A stretch of 64,000 nt of DNA from Sphingorhabdus contaminans (GTDB taxonomy: Bacteria > Pseudomonadota > Alphaproteobacteria > Sphingomonadales > Sphingomonadaceae). The position numbers and the translations under genes are program-made. The stretch is from contig NZ_VKKU01000001.1 of NCBI RefSeq assembly GCF_007280415.1, forward strand, positions 1-64,000. Direction: 5' to 3'. Of this stretch, positions 44,206 through 53,193 are shown one piece after another (positions within the stretch are counted from its first letter, which is position 1; every line of letters begins with the position of its first letter). The notes under the pieces were generated by a model. The model did no database searches. It had not been told where the DNA came from and was given only the letters and a program-made list of their open reading frames with translations.

Positions 44206-46478
44206 CGGACGGTCCGGACGACGAAAAGGGCATTTCGCGCCGCAAGATCCTGATTGGAGGCGGCGTCGGGGTCGGCTTGCTCGTGTCCTGGGCGCTTTGG
44301 CCGCGGCGCTATCTTCCCAATATGCGGGCGGCGAAAGGCGAGCATCTTTTCGGACCCTGGTTGAAGATTGCCGAAGACGGCAAAATCATTGTGGGTATTC
44401 CGCAGAGCGAATCGGGGCAGGGTGTTTATACCGCTCTTGCCCAGATCGTAGCTGGCGAACTGGGTGCCGATTGGCGTTCGGTTGCGGTGCAGCCCGTGCC
44501 ACCCAGCCCCCTGTTCGCCAACAAACTGCTCGCCCGCGAATGGGCACCGGCATTCCTTCCCGAAAAAGCGGGATTGGAGGCTGAACAGGGTCCGGTGGCG
44601 ACGGTTGTCAACGAACTTGCCACCCGCGAGATGTTTGTCGCGACCGGGGGGTCTACTTCCATCCGTCAGTTTGAACGCCCGTGCCGCGAAGCCGGCGCAA
44701 CCGCGCGCGTGCTGCTATGTCAGGCCGCAGCGGCGCGTTGGGATACGGAATGGGAACAGTGCCAGGTCGATAAAGGTTTCGTGACATTCGGCAAAAAGCG
44801 TCTCGCTTTTGCCGATCTGGTTGCCGAAGCCGCCGAGCTTGAGCCGCCTTCGCCCATCCCGCTTAATCCATCGGCACGTAATAGGCTGTCCGGGCGCGAT
44901 GCCCCGCGTCTCGATCTCGCATCCAAGGTGGACGGCAGCGCAACTTTCGCCGGCGATATAAGGCTGCCCGACATGCTCTTTGCCTCGGTCCGGGGTGGGC
45001 CGGCGGGCAAAACAACCCTGAAATCCTTGAACAGCAAGGCCGCGTTCAAGATCCGGGGCGTTGTAAACATTGTGAAGACCGAAAACTGGGTCGCATCGGT
45101 CGCAACAAACTGGTGGGCAGCGAACCGTGCACTGGACGCCATGGCGCCAGTGTTCGTGACCGAAGGACGGATGGCAGACAGCATCAAGATGGCCGATGCG
45201 CTGGCCAATGCCATCGCCAACGGGCCAGGCACGCGGATGGTTCGTCTTGGCGATGTCGAGGCGACTATGGCAGAGGGCTCCGCGACACGCGTGTTCAATG
45301 CGGATTATAACGTCGCGGCTGCTGTCCATGCGCCGATTGAAACACGCTCCGCAACCGCGGAATATCGCGATGGTCGTTTGCAGATGTGGCTCGCAAGCCA
45401 GGCGCCGAACCAGGCGAAGATTGCGGCGGCGCAGGCAATCGGGATCGATGCCGACGATGTCACGCTTTATCCCGTGATTGCGGGCGGAAGTTTCGATCGC
45501 AATTTCGACAATATCATCGCCGCACAGGTGGCCGTAATCGCAAAGGAAGTCGGCCGACCGGTCCAGCTTGTCTGGTCGCGGGCAGAAGACTTCATACGGG
45601 ATCATGTGCGCACACCAGCACTTGGGCGTTTGTCCGCTTCGCTGGATCAGGACGGAACGCTGGCCGGTATGACAGTCCGCGTGGCGGCAGCATCTTCGAT
45701 GCGTGAACTGGCCAACCGTCTGGACGGCGAAAGCCCGGCAGAAGCGCGTGCCAATGCCGCGGGAGAATTTGATTCCCTCGCGCTGGAAGGGGCAGTGCCG
45801 CCCTACGCAATCGCCAACTTAACTGTCGATCATTTCCCTGTCGACCTGCCCATTATGACCGGCCCGTGGCGTTCCCTCGCGCACAGTTATAACTGCTTCT
45901 TTATTGAATCCTTCATCGATGAACTGGCCCAAAAGGCGGGTATCGAACCTTTGTCATTCCGGATGCAGATGCTCGTCAACCAGACCCGGCTTGCGCGGTG
46001 CCTGACCGGCGTTGCTTCCATGGCAGGATGGGATGGCGGCATCTCGGGCAGCAGCAAGGGTCTGGCCTGCCACTCGATGCGCGGCAGCCATATCGCCATC
46101 GTGGCCAGCGCGCGGACAAATGAAACAGGCGTTCGTGTGGAACGGATTTCGGCGATGGTGGATTGCGGTCGCCTGATCAATCCCGACCTTGCGCGTCAAC
46201 AGATTGAAGGCGGCATTGTTTTCGGTCTGGCGCAGGCTCTGGGTGCATCGACCGAATTTGAAAAGGGCCTCCCCACCGTACGCAGATTGCGGGAGATTGA
46301 TCTGCCGGTGCTTGCCGATATCCCCGAGATCGTCGTGGAATTTATCCGCAGCGACGAAGATCCCGGTGGCGTTTCAGAACTTGGCGTCCCCGCGGTCGCT
46401 CCGGCGGTCGCGAACGCGTTGTTCTCCGCAGCCGGCGTGCGTCTGCGCGAACTCCCCTTATTGTCCCGAGGTCTTTGA
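44202..46478 (+). CDS. Molybdenum hydroxylase large subunit (isoquinoline 1-oxidoreductase beta-like), Tat-exported
   Basis: A 758-residue xanthine-dehydrogenase-family molybdopterin subunit. The N-terminal SRRKILIGGGVGVG is a twin-arginine signal or anchor. Mo-site features are the late GGVSELGVPAVAPAVANALF, with the probable catalytic Glu. The family normally needs a small 2Fe-2S subunit, which is not encoded nearby. It oxidises N-heterocycles or aldehydes in the periplasm; substrate unknown. It overlaps mrp before and hemH after (one base), so all three are co-transcribed. Confidence 0.9.
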   Translation: MTDGPDDEKGISRRKILIGGGVGVGLLVSWALWPRRYLPNMRAAKGEHLFGPWLKIAEDGKIIVGIPQSESGQGVYTALAQIVAGELGADWRSVAVQPVPPSPLFANKLLAREWAPAFLPEKAGLEAEQGPVATVVNELATREMFVATGGSTSIRQFERPCREAGATARVLLCQAAAARWDTEWEQCQVDKGFVTFGKKRLAFADLVAEAAELEPPSPIPLNPSARNRLSGRDAPRLDLASKVDGSATFAGDIRLPDMLFASVRGGPAGKTTLKSLNSKAAFKIRGVVNIVKTENWVASVATNWWAANRALDAMAPVFVTEGRMADSIKMADALANAIANGPGTRMVRLGDVEATMAEGSATRVFNADYNVAAAVHAPIETRSATAEYRDGRLQMWLASQAPNQAKIAAAQAIGIDADDVTLYPVIAGGSFDRNFDNIIAAQVAVIAKEVGRPVQLVWSRAEDFIRDHVRTPALGRLSASLDQDGTLAGMTVRVAAASSMRELANRLDGESPAEARANAAGEFDSLALEGAVPPYAIANLTVDHFPVDLPIMTGPWRSLAHSYNCFFIESFIDELAQKAGIEPLSFRMQMLVNQTRLARCLTGVASMAGWDGGISGSSKGLACHSMRGSHIAIVASARTNETGVRVERISAMVDCGRLINPDLARQQIEGGIVFGLAQALGASTEFEKGLPTVRRLREIDLPVLADIPEIVVEFIRSDEDPGGVSELGVPAVAPAVANALFSAAGVRLRELPLLSRGL

Positions 46479-47476
46479 TGGAAAAGCCCGACACACATCC
46501 CGTCGTCGCGGCTCCCCGGGTGGGAGTTTTGCTGGTCAATCTGGGAACGCCGGATGCACCGACGACAGAGGCGGTCAAACGCTATCTGAAGCAGTTCCTG
46601 TCCGATCGCCGCGTTGTCGAAATTCCCCCATTGGTCTGGCAGCCAATATTGCGCGGGGTGATCCTCAACACCCGCCCGCAAAAATCGGCCAAGGCCTATT
46701 CCAAGGTCTGGACAGAAAGCGGGTCGCCACTCGCATTTTATACAATTGCGCAAATGAAGGCGTTGGCCGCACGTTTGCAGGGGCAGGCAGACGTGCGCTA
46801 TGCGATGCGCTACGGTAGTCCATCCATCCCGGACCAGCTTGCGGCCATGAAAGAGGACGGGTGCAACCGCATCCTTATTGCGCCACTTTATCCGCAATAT
46901 TCGGGCGCCACCACCGGCACGGTCCAGGACGAAGCCTATGCCGCTCTCACAAAAATGCGCTGGCATCCGGCAATCCGGACATTGCCCGCCTATCACGATG
47001 ACCCGTCCTATATTGCTGCACTGAAATCGTCGGTCGAGGCATCTCTGGCGACCCTGGATTTCACGCCGGATGCGCTTGTGATAAGTTTCCACGGCATGCC
47101 GGAGCGCACATTATACCTAGGTGATCCCTACCACTGCCACTGCCAGAAGACCGCGCGTCTTTTGTCGGAGGCAATGGGGCGTGAACTTGTTGTCAGTTTC
47201 CAGTCGCGCTTTGGTCGTGCCAAATGGCTCGAACCAGCCACCGATGACACCATCATGCAGCTTGCACGTGACGGACGTAAAAAGATTGCGATCTTCGCGC
47301 CGGGCTTCTCGGTAGACTGTCTCGAAACGCTGGAAGAACTTGCTATCCAGGGGCAGGAACAGTTCGAAGAAGCGGGGGGCACCCATTACGCCTATCTGCC
47401 GTGCCTGAACGATAGCGACGTAGGTATGGATATGCTCGAAAACCTTGTGCGGCGGGAACTGTCGGGCTGGCTCTGA
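46478..47476 (+). CDS. hemH: Ferrochelatase
   Basis: HemH inserts iron into protoporphyrin IX, the last step of protohaem synthesis. VGVLLVNLGTPDAPTTEAVK (in parts) opens the protein; the metal-binding His is in SFHGMPERTLYLGDPYHCHC, which also has Cys residues, and the C-terminal FAPGFSVDCLETLEEL is typical. It is 332 residues. Start at ATG 46478 in a TGATG junction with the Mo-hydroxylase gene. Confidence 0.96.
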   Translation: MEKPDTHPVVAAPRVGVLLVNLGTPDAPTTEAVKRYLKQFLSDRRVVEIPPLVWQPILRGVILNTRPQKSAKAYSKVWTESGSPLAFYTIAQMKALAARLQGQADVRYAMRYGSPSIPDQLAAMKEDGCNRILIAPLYPQYSGATTGTVQDEAYAALTKMRWHPAIRTLPAYHDDPSYIAALKSSVEASLATLDFTPDALVISFHGMPERTLYLGDPYHCHCQKTARLLSEAMGRELVVSFQSRFGRAKWLEPATDDTIMQLARDGRKKIAIFAPGFSVDCLETLEELAIQGQEQFEEAGGTHYAYLPCLNDSDVGMDMLENLVRRELSGWL

Positions 47477-47567
47477 ATAGCTATGCGCTAACGCTCGCGT
47501 CAACTTGCACTTGCGGCGGCTCTGGCTATTCTTCATTTGAAATCAAGCCCAAGATCAGGAGAGAGAT

Positions 47568-48290
47568 ATGTCACGTATTGCGGTCGTAACCGGGGGAACG
47601 CGGGGCATTGGCGAAGCAATCAGTCTCAAATTGAAAGAAAAGGGACGGATCGTCATTGCAAACTACGGCGGCAATGACGCTGCCGCGAAGGAATTTTCCG
47701 AACGGACCGGAATTCCTGTCCGCAAATGGGATGTCGGCAATCACGAGGCCTGCCTTGAATCATGCGCCGCGATTGAGGCCGATTTTGGCCCTATCGATAT
47801 CATGGTCAACAATGCCGGTATCACGCGGGATGCCACCATGGTCAAAATGACCTTCGAACAGTGGGACGAGGTGATCCGCGTCGACCTGACGGGCTGTTTC
47901 AATATGGCGAAGGCGGTCTTCAGCGGCATGCGTGACCGCAAGTGGGGCCGTATCGTCAATATCGGATCGGTCAATGGCCAGGGCGGCCAGATTGGCCAGG
48001 TCAACTATGCCGCGGCAAAGTCGGGCATCCACGGCTTTACCAAGTCGCTTGCGATGGAAGGGGCCCGCCATGGCGTAACCGCCAACGCGATCGCCCCGGG
48101 CTATATCGGCACCGAAATGTTGTCGACCATTCCTGAAAATGTGATGGAAAAGATTGTGGCGCAGATTCCCGTCGGGCGTCTGGGTAATGCGGACGAAATT
48201 GCGCGCGGTGTTGAATTTCTGACCAGCGACAATGCCGGCTTCATCACGGGATCGACGCTGTCGATCAACGGCGGGCAGCACATGTATTGA
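47568..48290 (+). CDS. phaB: Acetoacetyl-CoA reductase
   Basis: A 240-residue short-chain dehydrogenase that reduces acetoacetyl-CoA to (R)-3-hydroxybutyryl-CoA with NADPH for PHB. VTGGTRGIGEAIS is the cofactor motif, NNAGITRDATMVKM and NYAAAKSGIHGF (Tyr-Lys) are strongly PhaB-like, as is the C-terminal FITGSTLSINGGQHMY. AGGAGAGA precedes the ATG. phaC and phasin are 6-11 kb away, phaA is not in the window. Confidence 0.94.
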   Translation: MSRIAVVTGGTRGIGEAISLKLKEKGRIVIANYGGNDAAAKEFSERTGIPVRKWDVGNHEACLESCAAIEADFGPIDIMVNNAGITRDATMVKMTFEQWDEVIRVDLTGCFNMAKAVFSGMRDRKWGRIVNIGSVNGQGGQIGQVNYAAAKSGIHGFTKSLAMEGARHGVTANAIAPGYIGTEMLSTIPENVMEKIVAQIPVGRLGNADEIARGVEFLTSDNAGFITGSTLSINGGQHMY

Positions 48291-48328
48291 TGCGCATTGC
48301 GTGTGACGGGCGGGTGACAGGATAAATT

Positions 48329-48565
48329 GTGCAGGGCAATTCCATCTATCATCCGCCGGTAAAGCGCAGCATGACCATCGCAGGGCATCAGACGTCGATC
48401 AGTCTGGAGCCGCTATTCTGGGATGCATTGAAACGGGCCGCCGACAGAAGGTGCCTGCCGGTCAATGCGCTTGTCGCCCAGATCGATGTGGAACGGTTGG
48501 AATCCGCTTCGCCTTGTGGTCTCGCCAGCGCTATCCGCCTGTGGGTCAGCGCAAACCGCGAATAA
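48329..48565 (+). CDS. Ribbon-helix-helix domain protein
   Basis: A 78-residue protein with an RHH_4-type domain: KRSMTIAGHQTSISLEPLFW forms the strand and first helix, and LVAQIDVERL the second. It begins with GTG 48329; ATG 48371 would remove the strand. Similar small proteins in alphaproteobacteria are DNA-binding or of unknown role. No toxin gene is beside it. Confidence 0.82.
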   Translation: MQGNSIYHPPVKRSMTIAGHQTSISLEPLFWDALKRAADRRCLPVNALVAQIDVERLESASPCGLASAIRLWVSANRE

Positions 48566-48569
48566 AAAA

Positions 48570-48599
48570 GTACCGCCGATAGCGGAGCCATGGCGGTAC
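48570..48599 (-). terminator. Rho-independent terminator reading on the minus strand
   Basis: GTACCGCC (48570-48577) pairs with GGCGGTAC (48592-48599), 8 bp. On the minus strand it is followed by TTTTTTATT, a good U-tract; on the plus strand there is none. It would end transcripts that come from the LOV-HTH gene, 292 bases upstream on that strand. Confidence 0.72.
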
Positions 48600-48891
48600 A
48601 ATTGCGACCCAAAAATGCTCGAATTTCCTGATCAGGCATTCGTTAGAGGGTTACAGGCGGACGGCAAAGAGTGTCTAATTGGTGCGATGGAGGGTTATCG
48701 CCATATATTCCAAGCGCCCTTCGTTTTGAGGGAGGGATAAGACCGGACGCTCTTCCGACCTGCATTGCCGCCTACCTGTACGTACTTAATGCCGCATTAA
48801 TGCTGCACCCGAAATACCGGATTTGGCCCATATAGGCGAATGGCTGTAGCTGAACGATGTCACCCGGAAAACTGAGCCGGAAATCAGTATC
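48600..48891. other. Gene-free stretch downstream of the LOV-HTH gene
   Basis: No convincing gene is seen. It holds the perfect palindromes GCATTAATGC (48794-48803) and GTACGTAC, and a repeated CCGGAAA near 48870. Because the only strong terminator lies beyond it, it may be a long 3' untranslated region of the light regulator or encode a small RNA. Confidence 0.4.
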
Positions 48892-49518
48892 TTAAAGCCC
48901 TGCTTCGACCGCAATACGAACCGCGTCTGCTGCATTTGACGTCGACAATTTTTTGAACATCAGCATGCGGTGCATTTGGACCGTCTTCTCGCTGAGCGAC
49001 AGCATATGGGCGATCTGTTTTGTACGGAAGCCTTGCGCCATTTGCTGCAATATTTCGCGTTGGCGCGGGCTAAGCCGGTGCACAATCTCGGCCGCCTGCT
49101 GCTGGCGGACAACGGCTATGCTCTCCTCTTCAGGAAGGACTTCGATCTGGGACCCGACAAAATATTCGAGCTTGCCGCCGCTGTCGAACAGGGGGGCTAT
49201 CATAACCGCATTGCGAAAAGGCGACCCGTCTTTGCGATAGTTGATCAGTTCCGCCAGAGTCGCTCGCCGCGCATTGATCGATTCCCGCAGCTTTTCGGTC
49301 TGGCTATTTTCCGTATCGGGTCCGCGCAGGAAACGGCAGTTGCGGCCCAGAATTTCGCTTTCGTCATAGCCCGTCAGTTTGCAAAACGCCTCATTCGCAG
49401 CGATAATCGGGTTATCCGCTTCTTTGGGATCGCTCACCACAGTGGCAATTGGACTGTGCCTTATGGCATCCAATACCGGGTGGCGTCCGCGTCCAGACAT
49501 TATCATGTGCATCATCAT
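48892..49518 (-). CDS. LOV-HTH blue-light transcription regulator, EL222-like
   Basis: A 208-residue regulator: N-terminal LOV (PAS-type, flavin) domain about 14-125, then a linker helix and a LuxR-type HTH about 145-208. The LOV signature GRNCRFLRG contains the photoactive Cys (C61), and LINYRKDGSPFRNAVMIAPLFD is the flavin-pocket block. The HTH reads LSPRQREILQQMAQGFRTKQIA then LSLSEKTVQMHR, and the end DAVRIAVEAGL is nearly that of Erythrobacter EL222. Start 49518 follows GAGAAG at 6 bases; two further ATG codons come next in frame. Blue light should release the HTH for DNA binding. It lies alone, 86 bases from murA. Confidence 0.93.
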   Translation of the reverse strand: MMMHMIMSGRGRHPVLDAIRHSPIATVVSDPKEADNPIIAANEAFCKLTGYDESEILGRNCRFLRGPDTENSQTEKLRESINARRATLAELINYRKDGSPFRNAVMIAPLFDSGGKLEYFVGSQIEVLPEEESIAVVRQQQAAEIVHRLSPRQREILQQMAQGFRTKQIAHMLSLSEKTVQMHRMLMFKKLSTSNAADAVRIAVEAGL

Positions 49519-49604
49519 CGGGTCTTCTCTTGTTTTAAAGATGACGCACTTGGGCGCACTTAGCAATAGGCCATTAAAGACAAATCCGATTTGACGGTCG
49601 CGTC

Positions 49605-50885
49605 CTACTCGGCGCCAACGCGCTCCACATCGGCGCCGACAAGCTGGAGCTTCTCTTCCAGCCGTTCATAACCGCGGTCGAGATGGTAAAGGCGGCTGAC
49701 ATGGGTTTCGCCTTCCGCCACGAGTCCGGCGATGACGAGGCTCATCGACGCGCGCAGGTCGGTGGCCATTACCGGCGCTCCGGTCAGGCCCTTGACGCCG
49801 TGCACGATCGCGGTGCGGCCCTTGGTCTCGATATGGGCACCCATGCGGTTGAGTTCGGGCACATGCATATAGCGGTTTTCGAAAATCGTTTCGGTCAGCA
49901 CGCTGGCGCCGTCGGCAAGGCACAGCATCGCCATGAACTGCGCCTGCATGTCGGTGGCAAAACCCGGATAGGGTGCCGTGGAGATGGTCAGGGGCTTCAA
50001 CTTGCCATCCGAAGATACCCGGATACCGCCTTTGGTTTCCTCAACCGCGACGCCCGCCTGTCGAAGAGCGTCGACCGTTGCGTCCATCTCGCTTGCCTTT
50101 GCGCCGACCAGCTCGACATCGCCGCCGGTAATCGCCGCGGCACAAGCATAGCTGCCGGCTTCGATCCGGTCGCTCATCACGCGATAGGTCGCACCATGCA
50201 GGCGGTCCTTACCGTGGATAATCAGGTCGGACGTGCCGATGCCCTCAATTTCGGCGCCCATGGCAACGAGCAGATTGCACAGGTCCACAATTTCCGGTTC
50301 GCGCGCGGCATTGTGCAGGATGCAGGTGCCTTTGGCGAGGCTGGCTGCCATCAACGCGTTTTCGGTGGCGCCGACCGAGACGACCGGGAAAGTATAGGAG
50401 CCGCCGGGGATGCCGTCGGGGGCCATGGCTTTCACATAACCTGCGGCCAGTTCGATTTCGACGCCGAAGGCTTCGAGCGCCTTGAGGTGCAGGTCGATGG
50501 GCCTGTTGCCGATGGCACAACCACCGGGAAGCGAGACGGTGGCTTCGCCTGCGCGCGCCAGCATCGGGCCCAGCACGAGAATCGAGGCGCGCATCTTGCG
50601 AACCAGTTCATAGGGGGCGACATTGCTGGTGATGCGGGTTGCCTCGAGCGTCATCACGCGGCCGAAATCTTCGGGACGCGATCCGGCAATGCTTGTCGAA
50701 ATGCCGAACTGGTTCAAAAGATGCTGGAACCCGTCAATATCGGCCAGTCGGGGCAAGTTGCGCAGGGTCAGCGGCTCATCGGTCAGCAAGGCGCACGGCA
50801 ACAGCGTCAGCGCGCTGTTCTTTGCCCCTGATATCGGAATCTTCCCCTTGAGTGCGTTGCCGCCGCGTACGATTATCTTGTCCAT
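49605..50885 (-). CDS. murA: UDP-N-acetylglucosamine 1-carboxyvinyltransferase
   Basis: MurA transfers enolpyruvate from PEP to UDP-GlcNAc, the first committed step of peptidoglycan synthesis. [26 protein letters not shown] (in parts) opens the protein, the fosfomycin-target Cys lies in [16 protein letters not shown], and late [13 protein letters not shown] is conserved. At 426 residues it is full length. Confidence 0.97.
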   Translation of the reverse strand: MDKIIVRGGNALKGKIPISGAKNSALTLLPCALLTDEPLTLRNLPRLADIDGFQHLLNQFGISTSIAGSRPEDFGRVMTLEATRITSNVAPYELVRKMRASILVLGPMLARAGEATVSLPGGCAIGNRPIDLHLKALEAFGVEIELAAGYVKAMAPDGIPGGSYTFPVVSVGATENALMAASLAKGTCILHNAAREPEIVDLCNLLVAMGAEIEGIGTSDLIIHGKDRLHGATYRVMSDRIEAGSYACAAAITGGDVELVGAKASEMDATVDALRQAGVAVEETKGGIRVSSDGKLKPLTISTAPYPGFATDMQAQFMAMLCLADGASVLTETIFENRYMHVPELNRMGAHIETKGRTAIVHGVKGLTGAPVMATDLRASMSLVIAGLVAEGETHVSRLYHLDRGYERLEEKLQLVGADVERVGAE

Positions 50886-50945
50886 CGCCCGTATTTAGCG
50901 GCATTGTGTGTGGAGGCAAGCCAGACTAATACAGGGGCGGAAAGC

Positions 50946-51299
50946 ATGGCGATGAAACCGATCCTCTACACTGGGATTTGTGCCGCCATGCTGTGTGCCG
51001 CGCCCTGTAGCGCATCGTCTGCAGAAGGTTCCGGGGTGGCCTCATCTGTCGAAGCAATCACCGCCGATTATCCCGTCCGTGCGTTGCGCGAGGGGCGACA
51101 AGGGACGGTTATTGTACAGGTGACAGTGGCGCCGGACGGACGCCCGAAATCCTGCCTCGTGTCCAGCAGCAGCGGACATGCCGATCTGGACAGGGCTGCA
51201 TGTACCAGCGCGATGCGGGCAGGCGGTTTTCCGCCTATATCTGCGCAAGCAGGCGAGCGGCATTATCTGCGCAAGGCGGAATTCCGGATTGAAGAGTAA
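50946..51299 (+). CDS. Small exported protein with TonB C-terminal domain
   Basis: A 117-residue protein: signal peptide (MAMKPILYTGICAAMLCAAP), then a TonB-C domain (YPVRALREGRQGTVIVQVTV, LVSSSSGHADLDRAA). It lacks the membrane anchor and Pro-rich spacer of real TonB, so it is not an energy transducer on its own. GGGGCGGAAAG precedes ATG 50946. Role unknown; relatives are frequent in sphingomonads. Confidence 0.85.
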   Translation: MAMKPILYTGICAAMLCAAPCSASSAEGSGVASSVEAITADYPVRALREGRQGTVIVQVTVAPDGRPKSCLVSSSSGHADLDRAACTSAMRAGGFPPISAQAGERHYLRKAEFRIEE

Positions 51300-51317
51300 A
51301 GGTGGGCAGCCGGCCGC

Positions 51318-51917
51318 TTAAGCGGCTAAAGCATCTTCGACCTGACCCATTCTCTCCTTGCCCCAGAACATTTCCGTGCCGACAAAGAAAGTAGGCACCC
51401 CGAAAGCCCCGCGTTCTGCGGCTTTGTCGGTATTTGCCACAAGCTCGGCCTTCACATCCGGGTCATCGGCCTTGGCCAATAGGGCAGCGCTATCGAGACC
51501 GGCGTTGTCCAGGACGCTGCGAACGGCATCGGGATCACCGGTATTGATTTCCTTTTCCCACATGGCGGCCATGATCGCCTCGACATAGGGCATGAAGCAG
51601 CCCAAATGCTGCGCCGCAACCGCGCCCCGCATCAGATGGAGCGAATTGATCGGGAAATGGGGATTCATCCGGAAGGGGATGTTGTGAGCTTTGACGAAGC
51701 GTTCAAATTCCAGCATTTCATAATTGCGCTTCGCGGGTGTCTCTGCGTAGCGGATCAGCGGTGCCTGGTTATTGGTCAGTTTGAACAATCCGCCCAGCAA
51801 AATGGGCGTGTAGACCGCTTCGGCACCGGTTCGGGCGCACAGATCGGGCAGGACCTTATGCGCCAGATAACTGTTGGGTCCGCCAAAATCGAACAGGAAT
51901 TCAATCGTCTTGGACAT
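51318..51917 (-). CDS. 2-hydroxychromene-2-carboxylate isomerase / DsbA-fold (GST-kappa-like) protein
   Basis: A 199-residue thioredoxin-fold protein of the HCCA isomerase group, a glutathione-dependent family in aromatic degradation. IEFLFDFGGPNSYLAHKVLP opens it, and GVPTFFVGTEMFWGKERM closes it. The serine that activates glutathione in NahD-type enzymes (FDFxSP) reads Gly here (FGGP). Start 51917 shares a base with the SDR stop (TGATG). Substrate unknown. Confidence 0.88.
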   Translation of the reverse strand: MSKTIEFLFDFGGPNSYLAHKVLPDLCARTGAEAVYTPILLGGLFKLTNNQAPLIRYAETPAKRNYEMLEFERFVKAHNIPFRMNPHFPINSLHLMRGAVAAQHLGCFMPYVEAIMAAMWEKEINTGDPDAVRSVLDNAGLDSAALLAKADDPDVKAELVANTDKAAERGAFGVPTFFVGTEMFWGKERMGQVEDALAA

Positions 51918-52645
51918 CAAAATGTCTCCGCCCATGGTCTGAGGTCAAGTTCATGCGTCCATGCACTGCGATGCTGCTTGTGCAGAGCGACATATTGCGC
52001 CGCAATGGCATCGGGCGAAAGCACTTTGTCCTGCGCTTTCGCTTCTTCGAAATCGGGACGAAGGCCGCGGATAAACTCGGTATCGATGCCGCCGTCGATG
52101 ACGACATGGGCGACATGGATATTCTGCGGACCCAGTTCGCGCGCCATGGATTGCGCCAGCATTCGCAGCGCACCCTTTGCACCTGAAAAAGCGGAAAAAC
52201 CCCTGCCACCACGCAGCGATGCGGTTGCGCCTGTAAAGATAATTGTGCCGTGTCCGCGCGTAACCATGCGTTTCGCAACTTCACGGCCCATTAAAAACCC
52301 CGCAAAGGCCGCCATCTCCCAGACTTTCCGGTACACCTGCGCCGTGGTGTCGAGGATGGAGAAGTTCACGTTCGCACCGATATTGAATACCGCAACATCG
52401 ATAGGGCCGACGTCACGTTCAATGGCACCAACCATTTCAACGACATCCTCTTCGAGTCGCGCGTCGCCGGGATAGGCTTTGGCAGCGAAACCTTCGGCTT
52501 CGATGGACTGCATCAGGGATTCAAGTTGCGCTGCGTTGCGGGCCCTCCGGTTAACGCAGGCGGTGTAGCCTTCGCGTGCAAAGGCTCTGGCAATCGCCCC
52601 GCCGGTGGCATCGCCGGCCCCGACGACCAACGCGGCTTTCGTCAC
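51917..52645 (-). CDS. Short-chain dehydrogenase family protein with Phe in place of the catalytic Tyr
   Basis: A 242-residue SDR. The cofactor motif is [14 protein letters not shown]. The catalytic Tyr-x3-Lys reads FSGAK in [15 protein letters not shown], so Tyr is Phe, which would disable classical hydride transfer. The [14 protein letters not shown] serine region is present. It starts at GTG 52645, in GTGA overlap with clpS. Function cannot be told; a binding or non-redox role is possible. Confidence 0.87.
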   Translation of the reverse strand: MTKAALVVGAGDATGGAIARAFAREGYTACVNRRARNAAQLESLMQSIEAEGFAAKAYPGDARLEEDVVEMVGAIERDVGPIDVAVFNIGANVNFSILDTTAQVYRKVWEMAAFAGFLMGREVAKRMVTRGHGTIIFTGATASLRGGRGFSAFSGAKGALRMLAQSMARELGPQNIHVAHVVIDGGIDTEFIRGLRPDFEEAKAQDKVLSPDAIAAQYVALHKQHRSAWTHELDLRPWAETF

Positions 52646-52971
52646 GCCTTTTCAAGCGTGCATTGCAGGGGATGCTGGTTCTTCTGCGCGAAGTCCATCA
52701 CTTGCGCGACCTTTGTTTCGGCGACTTCATAGGTAAAAATGCCGCAAACGCCCACGCCCTTTTGGTGGACGTGGAGCATGACGCGTGTGGCCTGATCGGT
52801 GTCCATAGAGAAAAAGGCCTTCAGGACATGAACGACAAATTCCATCGGCGTATAATCGTCGTTGAGCAGCAATACTTTATATTGGCTCGGCTTCTGGGTC
52901 TTGGGCCGCGTGCGCGTGGCAAGTCCTACACCGGGGGTACCGCCTGCTTTGTCGTCGTCATCTTGGGCCAT
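52642..52971 (-). CDS. clpS: ClpS, N-end rule adaptor
   Basis: A 109-residue adaptor that hands N-degron substrates to Clp[22 protein letters not shown] is the hallmark segment including the substrate pocket, and [23 protein letters not shown] completes the fold. The start is either 52971 (MAQDDDD) or 52983; no clear ribosome-binding site decides. clpA is not adjacent; instead clpS leads SDR and isomerase genes with overlapping codons. Confidence 0.94.
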   Translation of the reverse strand: MAQDDDDKAGGTPGVGLATRTRPKTQKPSQYKVLLLNDDYTPMEFVVHVLKAFFSMDTDQATRVMLHVHQKGVGVCGIFTYEVAETKVAQVMDFAQKNQHPLQCTLEKA

Positions 52972-53054
52972 AAAAATATCCATGCCGATAAAATAGGATA
53001 GGGCAGGGGGGCTGCGCAAGCCCTGTTAATGATGATTCGTCGTGTGACAAAAAG

Positions 53055-53088
53055 AAACCGCCCTTTCCACGGGGGGAAAGGGCGGTTT
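53055..53088 (-). terminator. Strong terminator of the phasin gene
   Basis: AAACCGCCCTTTCC (53055-53068) pairs perfectly over 14 bp with GGAAAGGGCGGTTT (53075-53088), loop ACGGGG. On the minus strand a CTTTTTGTC tract follows shortly; on the plus strand TTGTTTC, so it can act both ways. It lies 106 bases after the phasin stop. Confidence 0.85.
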
Positions 53089-53193
53089 TTGTTTCATTGC
53101 GCCGGTTCGCGTCTGCTTTCCCGCCACCTTAGAGGAGAGGAGAGAGAGGGCGGCAGGTGCATTTTGGCGCACCGGCACAATATTCAAGCGAGC

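Noticed and set aside
47478-47567. TGC-rich PHA element before phaB
   Set aside because: TTGCACTTGC near 47504 matches only half of the phasin/phaC element, too weak to call.
48465-48740. Overlapping 91-codon open frame after the RHH gene
   Set aside because: It overlaps the RHH gene in another frame, crosses the terminator hairpin and resembles nothing; judged chance.
49567-49604. EL222-type box (RGNCYWWRGNCY) before the LOV-HTH gene
   Set aside because: AGGCC and AGAC half-sites occur but with wrong spacing; not a match to the consensus as I know it.
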